Positions 45,248-52,639 of a stretch of 64,000 bases of DNA are shown piece by piece (positions within the stretch are counted from its first letter, which is position 1; each line of letters starts with the position of its first letter). Origin of the DNA: Tenacibaculum sp. SZ-18. GTDB lineage: Bacteria; Bacteroidota; Bacteroidia; Flavobacteriales; Flavobacteriaceae. The position numbers were made by a program, and so were the translations under genes. The DNA is taken from the NCBI RefSeq assembly GCF_002813915.1, contig NZ_CP019335.1, positions 1,719,777 to 1,783,776 of the forward strand, given 5' to 3'. The notes under the pieces are model-generated. The model was not told the origin of the DNA. It ran no database searches and was given only the letters and a program-made list of their open reading frames with translations.

Positions 45248-48200
45248 ATTGCTACTGCTTTTGATTGAACATGCTTTTCTCTTCCTAGCTTCATTTTATA
45301 ATATTTTGATAACAATCCGTATAGTACTAACTCGTGCATTCTAGGATTTGTAATGGAAAACCTATTAACGTGCATATGGATGTAACTTGTTACGTTGGAT
45401 TTCATTCTATTGATAATTCGATTTCGGTCATCCCCAAGGTTTTCAAATAACTCTTGATTATGATTTTCAATAATTGAAAAAACTTCGCTTTTTGAATCTT
45501 CTAAAAGAATATTAATCTTGCCTTTATATTTTCTGAACTTTGATTCTATTTGCTTTTTTAACTGCTTGTCTCCGTTAAACTCATGCAAGAATGCCTCATA
45601 TAATTCATTTACATGTTTTGCTTTTTCAGTTAAAGAGAATCGATGAATCTCATATAAATTATCGATAGTTTTCAACACTGGTAACCATGAAACTTCTGTT
45701 TTGATTGATTTAGATAGTTGTAATATTTGAAGTATTAAACTACTATCTTTTTCAAACAGAGTTTCTGATGGAATTATTAAATCATTTCCATATCTTTCTA
45801 ATTCTCGGTTATATGTAGATAATTCAACTTTCCAAATTGCATAATTATTTACGTGGGATTTTATGGCACAGTTTAATCTTTCAATAACTTGCGAATTATT
45901 CTTGTCTTTAATTAAAAAACGTAAACGAATATGAAAGTCCGGATCTCTAAATCTGATAAAGTGCCATTTATCAATTAAATTATTTTCTTTTAATTCATAT
46001 ACCAAAGGCTGGATTACATCTAACAAAATTTTACTAGCGGTCTTCGTTCCAGTGTAAAGTTTAAAATACAGCCATTCTTCTCCAGGAATAAAACTTCTTT
46101 TTTCAAATATTTCTTGATGAATTGTTTTTCTAGCGTTTTTCGTTTCTTTAAAAAATGGAATGATATATTCCGTATTATAAGATTTGGTTTTAGAATTAAT
46201 CGTATCGACCAATAACTCTTCTAAAACAAGTTGCTCTTTTTTCTTTAAGGATTCATTCAAAAAAGAATACATATAATCTTTTTCTAAATCAATCCACAAA
46301 GTATGATCTTGCTGCTCTCTCATGCACACATATCTAGGAACACCTTTTTGTTTTAAAAAGTTTCTTAATTTCTCTCTAATTAATTTGTTATTGTTAAAAC
46401 ATTCTGATAATTCTTTTTTTGTGAAATTCCATTTTGCAGGAGACAATACAATGTTTCCATATGAAATTCGTGGTCTTGATTTGAAGGTTTTATAGTTCAC
46501 ACTTCCAAGATTCAAGCCAAGTGCAGGATTACAATTTTGCATTTGTAACTCTCCTAAAAACTGGTAAACGGGTAAAGCATTGTATTGAAAATTATGAGCA
46601 GTTGTATTTACCACTCTAATTCTTTTATTCAAACTTTTACTTCGTAATACAATTTTATTATTCTTAATACTTATGTAAATATCATCTAGTGAAATCTGAT
46701 TCTTCTCTTTGTTACCTTTCGTTAGAAACGAAATTTCATGATCTCTATCTATATTTCTTATCAAAATATTTCCTGCTCTATTATCTGGAACATGTAAAAG
46801 TTCTACCAGTAATTCCTCTTCTCCTCTGCATTCTTTATCCTTCGCAACGGAAAACATTTCTTTTAAAGAGTTATCCGCAGTTGAAAATCTCCCTAATAAA
46901 TTCAATGCGCCTGTTCCTCCTGCTACTTCTATAGAGATATTATCATTGTACTTATTAATCATTGCATAAAATGACTGCGATAATTGAGATGTGTTTATTG
47001 GAAAACTTGTAAGATCGAGTTCTTTTAAATCAATTATAGATTGACTCTCTTCTTTTGCCTTTATTAGTTGATTTGTCCAAAACTTATGAATCTTCTGATG
47101 ATATTTTATCTTTGACTCTTCCGGCTCATATCCCTTAATCTTTATATCATCAATAACAGCTGAAAAATTACTTGCATCGGCATGATCCTGAATAAAACCG
47201 ACTCCAATTTCATTATCTAAAGCAATACATAATGGAACTTCCTGGTCCTCATATCTCTCATAGAAAGCTTTCTTAAACTCAGTAAGATTTGCATTTTCTG
47301 GCATTTTACTGAATCTAGATAATGTTGTTATGGCTCTCTTAATATTTGAAATTTCCTGAGATGATAAATCGTACTCACTTTGAGGTAAATTATTCTTCAA
47401 ATTTGTATTGATTAAATACTTTTTGTCGAAAGAAATACCAAAATCACGGGCTATCTTAAAAATACGTTCGTATTCCTCAATTGGATTTCCAAGAATTTGT
47501 TTATCGATTTTTGATAGTTCTTGTTTAAACTGAATTAGAAGCTGATAATAATGTTGAATTTCACTACTTGCAGAATTGGTAATAAAAAACTCTTCAAAAT
47601 AATTTATTATTTGATCTAAAGGAACATCTCCATTAATACATACATCCAGATCACTTACTAAAAATTGAGCATCAATTAGAGAGTTTATGTAAGCTGTTAC
47701 TTCCTCTTCAGAGATATTTTCAATTGAATACACCAACAACTCTATTAATTCTGCTAAGCTTTGTTCTTCTTTTCTAGTTACATTATATATTAATTCTATA
47801 ACCTCGTCGATTTCAACTTCAACTAAAGTAAAAGATCTGTTATTCTTTAAAATTTTATATTCTGCATATCTAAAACTACTTCCAAGTTTATAGATTGAAG
47901 TATTGGGCGAGAATTTTACTAGACCTCTAATATTTTCTTTTTTATTTAAATCATATAATAAAGAATATAAAAAATCTAAATCTAAGCCAGTGAAACGTTC
48001 ATATCTAGGTTTAACAGTTTCCTTGTTATGTTGAATTTCAGCATATCCCGAAAACAAACCAAATGGTGTACACCTTGTTGCTGATCGTATATAATACTTA
48101 ATAACTGAAGAAGCTAACTTTTCAAGTTTCTCTGAAGATACATTAACATCATTATTACATCTCTTCCACTCATAATACAATTCTGGAGATGCTAAAAAAA

Positions 48201-48351
48201 TTGATTCTTTGAAAACCTCATCATTGAACAACTCTTTCACAAATTGTATTACTTCCTCTGTTGAATTGGGAATATCTGCAAAATGATTCACACTATTATA
48301 AGGTGATCGAATAATAAAACGATTGATATGATTGAAGTTTTCTGATTTCAT
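45244..48351 (-). CDS. Full-length class I lanthipeptide dehydratase (LanB)
   Basis: A 1035-residue LanB. The N-terminal glutamylation/elimination domain begins with FIIRSPYNSVNHF and carries the family motif RSATRCTPFGLFSGY (TPFGLF at 95-100). The C-terminal SpaB_C/thiopeptide-type domain starts at about residue 745 (FIPGEEWLYFKLYTG, FIRFRDPDFHIRLRF). The enzyme uses glutamyl-tRNA to dehydrate Ser and Thr in the precursor core. Being a single full-length protein, it differs from the split LanB of pinensin-type clusters. It is placed between the luciferase-like oxidoreductase gene (1-bp gap) and LanT (4-bp overlap). Confidence 0.95.
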   Translation of the reverse strand: MKSENFNHINRFIIRSPYNSVNHFADIPNSTEEVIQFVKELFNDEVFKESIFLASPELYYEWKRCNNDVNVSSEKLEKLASSVIKYYIRSATRCTPFGLFSGYAEIQHNKETVKPRYERFTGLDLDFLYSLLYDLNKKENIRGLVKFSPNTSIYKLGSSFRYAEYKILKNNRSFTLVEVEIDEVIELIYNVTRKEEQSLAELIELLVYSIENISEEEVTAYINSLIDAQFLVSDLDVCINGDVPLDQIINYFEEFFITNSASSEIQHYYQLLIQFKQELSKIDKQILGNPIEEYERIFKIARDFGISFDKKYLINTNLKNNLPQSEYDLSSQEISNIKRAITTLSRFSKMPENANLTEFKKAFYERYEDQEVPLCIALDNEIGVGFIQDHADASNFSAVIDDIKIKGYEPEESKIKYHQKIHKFWTNQLIKAKEESQSIIDLKELDLTSFPINTSQLSQSFYAMINKYNDNISIEVAGGTGALNLLGRFSTADNSLKEMFSVAKDKECRGEEELLVELLHVPDNRAGNILIRNIDRDHEISFLTKGNKEKNQISLDDIYISIKNNKIVLRSKSLNKRIRVVNTTAHNFQYNALPVYQFLGELQMQNCNPALGLNLGSVNYKTFKSRPRISYGNIVLSPAKWNFTKKELSECFNNNKLIREKLRNFLKQKGVPRYVCMREQQDHTLWIDLEKDYMYSFLNESLKKKEQLVLEELLVDTINSKTKSYNTEYIIPFFKETKNARKTIHQEIFEKRSFIPGEEWLYFKLYTGTKTASKILLDVIQPLVYELKENNLIDKWHFIRFRDPDFHIRLRFLIKDKNNSQVIERLNCAIKSHVNNYAIWKVELSTYNRELERYGNDLIIPSETLFEKDSSLILQILQLSKSIKTEVSWLPVLKTIDNLYEIHRFSLTEKAKHVNELYEAFLHEFNGDKQLKKQIESKFRKYKGKINILLEDSKSEVFSIIENHNQELFENLGDDRNRIINRMKSNVTSYIHMHVNRFSITNPRMHELVLYGLLSKYYKMKLGREKHVQSKAVAI

Positions 48352-48352
48352 T

Positions 48353-49306
48353 TTAATAAGCTGGTGTTAACATTTGAAATTTCTCTGCAATAGCATGAAG
48401 ATTTTCTAACTTCTCGTTATGTGTTCCTGCTACATCGTAAAACACAAACTCATCCAAACCATATTCATCATAATATCTTTGAGTAATTTCATGCAATATA
48501 TCTGCTGTTACTGGCTCTATTATAAATGCTTCTGCAGAAAGACTTCTGGCATATTCTGTCATTTCGTTAACCTTTAACTCAGCTTCTTCAATCGTATGAG
48601 CCATATAAAAAGCAAGAGAAATAACAATTTTCGGATAACGACCATGAGCATCATAAAACTCTTTTTTGAATTGTTCTATTTCCTCTTTATTAAAATCTTT
48701 AGATTGACCGAAATTATGAAAAAGTGATACACAATAATTTGTACCATACTTAATTGCCTCTTTATAACTCTTGAAAGAAGTAGATAAATACCATAATTCT
48801 GGTTTGGCTCCTTTAAATGGTGGAATTAGAATTTGATTGTTATTTAAATTAGCATCTTCATTTTCCAACAAATCAGAAATAATCTCAAGATTGTTATTAA
48901 AAATATCACGGTTTGTTTTCCTGGAAAGCTCTGGGTGAGCTAACTCGGCAATTTTCTTGCTATCGGGTAATCCTTTAGATAAACCTAAATCAACTCTATT
49001 TGGATATAAATTTGATAACAATTTATAATTACATGTTACAGAATAAGGAGAGTATAGTGACAAAGAAATTCCTGCTGAACCCACCTTAATTTGATCTGTC
49101 ATTCCAGCTAAAATTGGTAACAATATATCTGGATTTGTATACGGATGATTTTTTATGTGTGCATAGTGATGTTCGGCTAACCAAAATCTACTAAAACCTG
49201 CAGAATCTGCCTCTACTGCGTATTCAATCATTTGCTCTATAATTTCTAAACTTGTAGAATCATCTCTTTGTCCTAAATCAATAAGACCTATTTTTATATT
49301 TTCCAT
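48353..49306 (-). CDS. Luciferase-like flavin/F420 oxidoreductase (tailoring enzyme)
   Basis: A 317-residue TIM-barrel oxidoreductase of the luciferase-like group (MsnO8-like). FSRFWLAEHHYAHI with AEHH at 44-47, the KVGSAGISLSLYSP flavin-side segment and NRVDLGLSKG are typical. It lies inside the lanthipeptide operon between LanC and LanB, so it is probably a tailoring step. Options are oxidation, or reduction of dehydroalanine to D-alanine, as the F420-dependent reductase of lexapeptide does. Whether it binds FMN or F420 is not visible. Bacteroidota usually lack F420, which favours a flavin. Confidence 0.86.
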   Translation of the reverse strand: MENIKIGLIDLGQRDDSTSLEIIEQMIEYAVEADSAGFSRFWLAEHHYAHIKNHPYTNPDILLPILAGMTDQIKVGSAGISLSLYSPYSVTCNYKLLSNLYPNRVDLGLSKGLPDSKKIAELAHPELSRKTNRDIFNNNLEIISDLLENEDANLNNNQILIPPFKGAKPELWYLSTSFKSYKEAIKYGTNYCVSLFHNFGQSKDFNKEEIEQFKKEFYDAHGRYPKIVISLAFYMAHTIEEAELKVNEMTEYARSLSAEAFIIEPVTADILHEITQRYYDEYGLDEFVFYDVAGTHNEKLENLHAIAEKFQMLTPAY

Positions 49307-49318
49307 TTTATATTGTGT

Positions 49319-50491
49319 TTAATTGATTAAAAAAGCTTGTTTCCAGCCTTTATTAGTTCCATTTTGTGACGAGTTCAAAACAAGTAATGCTCCTAACTTG
49401 CCATAAAATAATGACATATCTCTCTCAGTAAGTTCTTTAGATAAATCTTGACATAAATAACTTACGGTACGAGCCAACCAATATTGATGAGCATCTAAAT
49501 ATTTTTCTTCTTTGGACAGATGATATAGCTCTAAAAATAATTGTGCAATTCCAGACGAACCGTGACAAAAATGGTGATTTTCAACACCTGTAACATTCAT
49601 CTCTTTTCTTTTCACTAAATTTTCACCAATATTCATTAAAATCTCAGAATAAACTGAATTTGCGTTAATTTTATAAAGAAGGAAAGCTAAACTTAGATCG
49701 CTATTACACCATGCTAATCTGTTATTTTGATGCTCTGTAAGCCTCCCTTCTTTTAGGTATAACTTATGTGGTTTGTAAATATGAATCCCGTCCACTGTAT
49801 AATCCTTATTCAAATTACTTATGATTGTTGTCATACATTTCTCTGAAATTTGATCATACATTTCATTAGCTCCGAAGACTTTCTTTGCATCGTTTAATAC
49901 TTTTACAATTGAAAGATACCCATGTGGAAAGCCAAAGTTCATATCACTTATATATGGATTGTCTGAAACAGTACTAAAAAGATAATCAGCTGTATTCGCC
50001 TTCTCATATAACTTTTCGACAATACCATTAAATAATTCACGATTTTTAACCTTCAACAAGAACCATAATACTCCTGTTGAACCATTCATAAAGTCGTAAT
50101 TATCTTTTTGTATCATTTTTTTCGAATATTCATATGCTATTTGACATAGCACAGGAATTTGTTCGCCATACTCATCGTCTAGTAAATCATGATTAATTAA
50201 ATCATCAATAACGAAACCTAATCCTGAAATTCCTTCTGCATAAGATGAATCATTTAATAATTCATTTCCTTTAGGGTTTTGTAAAGAATTAAAAACATTC
50301 ATTAGAATATCGGTGATCTTATCTAAATAAATTGTTTTTTTAGTGTCGATATACAAAAACATGAAATAGTATAAAACCCCTAATTTTCCTTGAGTAAGTC
50401 CTTCCGATAATTGATCTATTGGATAGGATAATATTTTTGAGTTATACTCATTTATAATTTCGTTTATCGTAAGTGTTTCTTGTGTTACCAT
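49319..50491 (-). CDS. Canonical LanC lanthionine cyclase
   Basis: A 390-residue cyclase with an alpha-toroid fold. The zinc ligands of LanC are all present: Cys262 (LAWCNSD) and Cys309-His310 (HHFCHGSSG); the catalytic His190 lies in GFPHGYLS. Other GxxG turns of the toroid are seen (GLTQGKLGVL, NGSTGVLW, FYGKLGALLVL). It adds Cys thiols to dehydroalanine to form lanthionine rings. The start of this gene overlaps the end of the second LanC-like gene by 7 bp. Confidence 0.93.
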   Translation of the reverse strand: MVTQETLTINEIINEYNSKILSYPIDQLSEGLTQGKLGVLYYFMFLYIDTKKTIYLDKITDILMNVFNSLQNPKGNELLNDSSYAEGISGLGFVIDDLINHDLLDDEYGEQIPVLCQIAYEYSKKMIQKDNYDFMNGSTGVLWFLLKVKNRELFNGIVEKLYEKANTADYLFSTVSDNPYISDMNFGFPHGYLSIVKVLNDAKKVFGANEMYDQISEKCMTTIISNLNKDYTVDGIHIYKPHKLYLKEGRLTEHQNNRLAWCNSDLSLAFLLYKINANSVYSEILMNIGENLVKRKEMNVTGVENHHFCHGSSGIAQLFLELYHLSKEEKYLDAHQYWLARTVSYLCQDLSKELTERDMSLFYGKLGALLVLNSSQNGTNKGWKQAFLIN

Positions 50492-51633
50492 TTTCTAAAG
50501 TTTAAAAAGTTTAGATATTCGTTTGTTACGTCTAGCTCTTTACATAGAAGTGTTAATCCTATTCCCAAAATTCCTTGTGACATTCCTAATTGAGCAAAGT
50601 CATAAATACCATTATAATAGGTATTATAGCCTGCCCATTGTGTACTATTATTTCCTTTTTCTAGTATTTTTGAGTACCAGTAATCTTTTGATTTTTTAAA
50701 ACTAGTTTTATTTGTGAATCGATACATCATATCAAAAAATGAATACATACCAGAAGCTCCATAAATCATATTTGCATCTCTAATGTACTTTTCATTTTCA
50801 TCGGTGTATTGTGCAGCGTTTTCGAGAATATCTAATCCTAATGAACTCCAGTATGAATTCTTTAATACTTCTCCTGCTTTATAATACGTAAAACCAATTC
50901 CTAAATCCCCATATGATAAATTATGATAGTATAAACGATTATTTTTATCGGTTGTTTGTGGAAACCAACAAATACTATCTCTGTCAAGATGTTTTTCTAA
51001 AAAATTTAGCCCTTTTGTAATAAGAACTTCACATTCCTTTTTTTGTACATTGTGTAAATAGCAATCATTTAAAAAGGAGATCACTCCGGCTACTCCATGA
51101 TTATAGCCTAATTCTACATATGCCTTATCTGGTGATCTTAAATTGAACAACCAATATGCTTGATTTTCATTTTCTATAGCCTTTACTTTTACTAAATCTA
51201 AAACTTGGTTTAATTTTTCCTTCTCCACAGTTTCTGTAGAAAGGTAATATTGTAACGGTGCAAAAATCCCTGTTATATTATCTAAATCCTCTTCCTTTAA
51301 TCGAGTAAAAAAAATCTCGTCAATTAAATCTTTAAATTCGTTTAAAATAAATTCTACATCTTTTGATAAAACATTATTTTTATAAAGAGTGTTCAAATAA
51401 ATACCTGCTTCAATGACATCATTTTGAGGTGAAATACTTGTGTACGTATCCGTTAGTTTTTCTAGCGATTCTTCGATAAGTAAAATAGATAACTCCAACC
51501 ATTTCTCATCATTTGTATACAAATAATTAAAGTAAAAGAACATCGATTTTCCCAAAACTCCATTACTTATTCCTATACCATTCAGATTCGTATTTTGTTG
51601 TAAACAATCTTGTATTTTTTGTAATGTTTCCAT
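50485..51633 (-). CDS. LanC-like protein lacking the zinc ligands
   Basis: A 382-residue protein with the LanC toroid (GISNGVLGKSMFF, GYNHGVAGVISFLND with His179, LSYGDLGIGFTY, MIYGASGMYSFF, GMSQGILGIGLTLL). Compared with canonical LanC, the zinc Cys of WCYGxxG is Ser240 (HNLSYGDLG) and the CHG pair is Ile290-Tyr291 (MIYGAS). It should therefore not bind zinc or activate Cys in the usual way. It overlaps the canonical LanC by 7 bp and is first after the precursor genes. It may be a scaffold or regulatory partner, or have another reaction. Confidence 0.9.
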   Translation of the reverse strand: METLQKIQDCLQQNTNLNGIGISNGVLGKSMFFYFNYLYTNDEKWLELSILLIEESLEKLTDTYTSISPQNDVIEAGIYLNTLYKNNVLSKDVEFILNEFKDLIDEIFFTRLKEEDLDNITGIFAPLQYYLSTETVEKEKLNQVLDLVKVKAIENENQAYWLFNLRSPDKAYVELGYNHGVAGVISFLNDCYLHNVQKKECEVLITKGLNFLEKHLDRDSICWFPQTTDKNNRLYYHNLSYGDLGIGFTYYKAGEVLKNSYWSSLGLDILENAAQYTDENEKYIRDANMIYGASGMYSFFDMMYRFTNKTSFKKSKDYWYSKILEKGNNSTQWAGYNTYYNGIYDFAQLGMSQGILGIGLTLLCKELDVTNEYLNFLNFRKW

Positions 51634-51814
51634 CTATGAATTAGAATTATATTTTATTTTCAAACTTTTCTTTTCCTCTAATTGTCAAACTAACACATGA
51701 TAATGGCTTTCCTTTAATTCCTATAACAGAACTTGATAATTAGCCTTGAAACTTTACTAAAGCTTCCTTGTTAAGATTTAACTTGTTGTTTAATTTTTTT
51801 CTTCATCGTTTTTA

Positions 51815-51858
51815 AAAAAAGGATAAGGATGAAAGTCTCCTGTCCTTACCCTTTTTTA
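51815..51858 (-). terminator. Hairpin after precursor peptide 1
   Basis: The stem pairs GGATAAGGA (51821-51829) with TCCTTACCC (51843-51851) with one mismatch, extended by A and T runs. It sits between the precursor genes and the modification genes, and would lower transcription of the enzymes relative to the precursors. Confidence 0.72.
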
Positions 51859-51862
51859 TTAA

Positions 51863-52021
51863 TTAAGCCTCTAGCTTATCTTCCTTACTTCCATTACAAG
51901 ATTTCCATAAACATGATAAAGCTGCTTTACCACCTTTTACATCTGCCATTTGATCTTCTTGTAATTTACTTACTACTTCTTTGTTGATTTGTAATCCTTT
52001 AGTTAATTTAATTTTATTCAT
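51863..52021 (-). CDS. Lanthipeptide precursor peptide 1
   Basis: A 52-residue precursor (ATG at 52021, TAA ending at 51863). The leader of 31 residues (MNKIKLTKGL start, QMADVKGG end) is followed by a core KAALSCLWKSCNGSKEDK with tail LEA. Two Cys (37 and 42) and Ser at 36, 41 and 45 can form one or two lanthionine rings. The leader pattern and GG match class I lanthipeptides of Bacteroidota. It is one of three paralogues in a row and was too short for usual gene callers. Confidence 0.9.
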   Translation of the reverse strand: MNKIKLTKGLQINKEVVSKLQEDQMADVKGGKAALSCLWKSCNGSKEDKLEA

Positions 52022-52066
52022 CTTATTGATTTTTTTATGATTATAATTATTTAATATTATAGTTCT

Positions 52067-52110
52067 AAAAGGGTAATGAAAAACTGATTTGCAAGGTTTC
52101 TTCCCCTTTT
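52067..52110 (-). terminator. Weak hairpin after precursor peptide 2
   Basis: The arms AAAAGGG (52067-52073) and CCCTTTT (52104-52110) pair around a 30-nt loop downstream of precursor 2. It is weaker than the other two hairpins in this array. Confidence 0.4.
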
Positions 52111-52126
52111 GAGAATAAACAGACTG

Positions 52127-52285
52127 TTAAGCCTCTATTGACTCTTCGCTGCTGCTGTTACAAGACTTCCATAAACAAGATAAAGCTGCTTTACCTCCTT
52201 TTACTTCTGTCATTTGATCTTCTTGTAATTTACTTACTGCTTCCTTGTTGATTTGTAATCCTTTAGTTAATTTAATTTTCTTCAT
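52127..52285 (-). CDS. Lanthipeptide precursor peptide 2
   Basis: A 52-residue precursor (ATG at 52285, TAA ending at 52127). Leader MKKIKLTKGLQINKEAVSK with QMTEVKGG at its end; core KAALSCLWKSCNSSSEESIE and final A. Cys37 and Cys42 are kept; the tail is richer in Ser (44, 45, 46, 49) than in the other two copies, giving more dehydration sites. It lies between precursors 1 and 3, and the three differ mainly after the second Cys. Confidence 0.9.
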   Translation of the reverse strand: MKKIKLTKGLQINKEAVSKLQEDQMTEVKGGKAALSCLWKSCNSSSEESIEA

Positions 52286-52323
52286 TTTATTTAAATTTAT
52301 GTGTGAATATTTATGATTTTAAA

Positions 52324-52378
52324 AGTGTAAGGGGCAAAGGATGAAATAAATATAATGGGTTGTCTTTACCCCTAACTT
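52324..52378 (-). terminator. Hairpin after precursor peptide 3
   Basis: The arms AGGGGCAAAG (52330-52339) and CTTTACCCCT (52364-52373) pair with one mismatch around a 24-nt loop, downstream of precursor 3. Together with the two other hairpins it spaces the precursor genes and may limit or process the transcript. Confidence 0.6.
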
Positions 52379-52386
52379 AAAGCTTA

Positions 52387-52545
52387 TTATAGCTCTAATT
52401 TTTCTTCGCTACTTCCATTACAAGAATCCCATAAACAAGATAAAGCTGCTTTACCTCCTTTTACTTCTGTCATTTGATCTTCCTGTAATTTACTGATTGC
52501 TTCTTTGTTGATTTTTAATCCTTTAGTTAATTTAATTTTTTTCAT
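52387..52545 (-). CDS. Lanthipeptide precursor peptide 3
   Basis: A 52-residue precursor. The ATG at 52545 (MKKIKLTKGLKINKEAISK) is used because it matches its two paralogues exactly in length; an upstream in-frame ATG would add 19 residues not found in them. Leader end QMTEVKGG; core KAALSCLWDSCNGSSEEKLE and final L. An Asp replaces Lys between the two Cys. It is the first of the array, 94 bp after the outer-membrane barrel gene. Confidence 0.9.
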   Translation of the reverse strand: MKKIKLTKGLKINKEAISKLQEDQMTEVKGGKAALSCLWDSCNGSSEEKLEL

Positions 52546-52639
52546 TTTGTTAAAATTTATATTTATTAATTCTGAGTTCCCTATTTTTAGTCCTAAACTC
52601 ATTTCAGACTAAGCTTGCAAACAATATTTTAAATAATTT

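Noticed and set aside
51634..51814. Possible fourth precursor peptide between the LanC genes and precursor 1
   Set aside because: No frame with the KLTKGL leader or KGG motif exists here; only AT-rich leader sequence is seen.
52546..52602. N-terminal extension of precursor peptide 3
   Set aside because: The two paralogues start at the equivalent of 52545 and have no such extension, so the longer start is unlikely.
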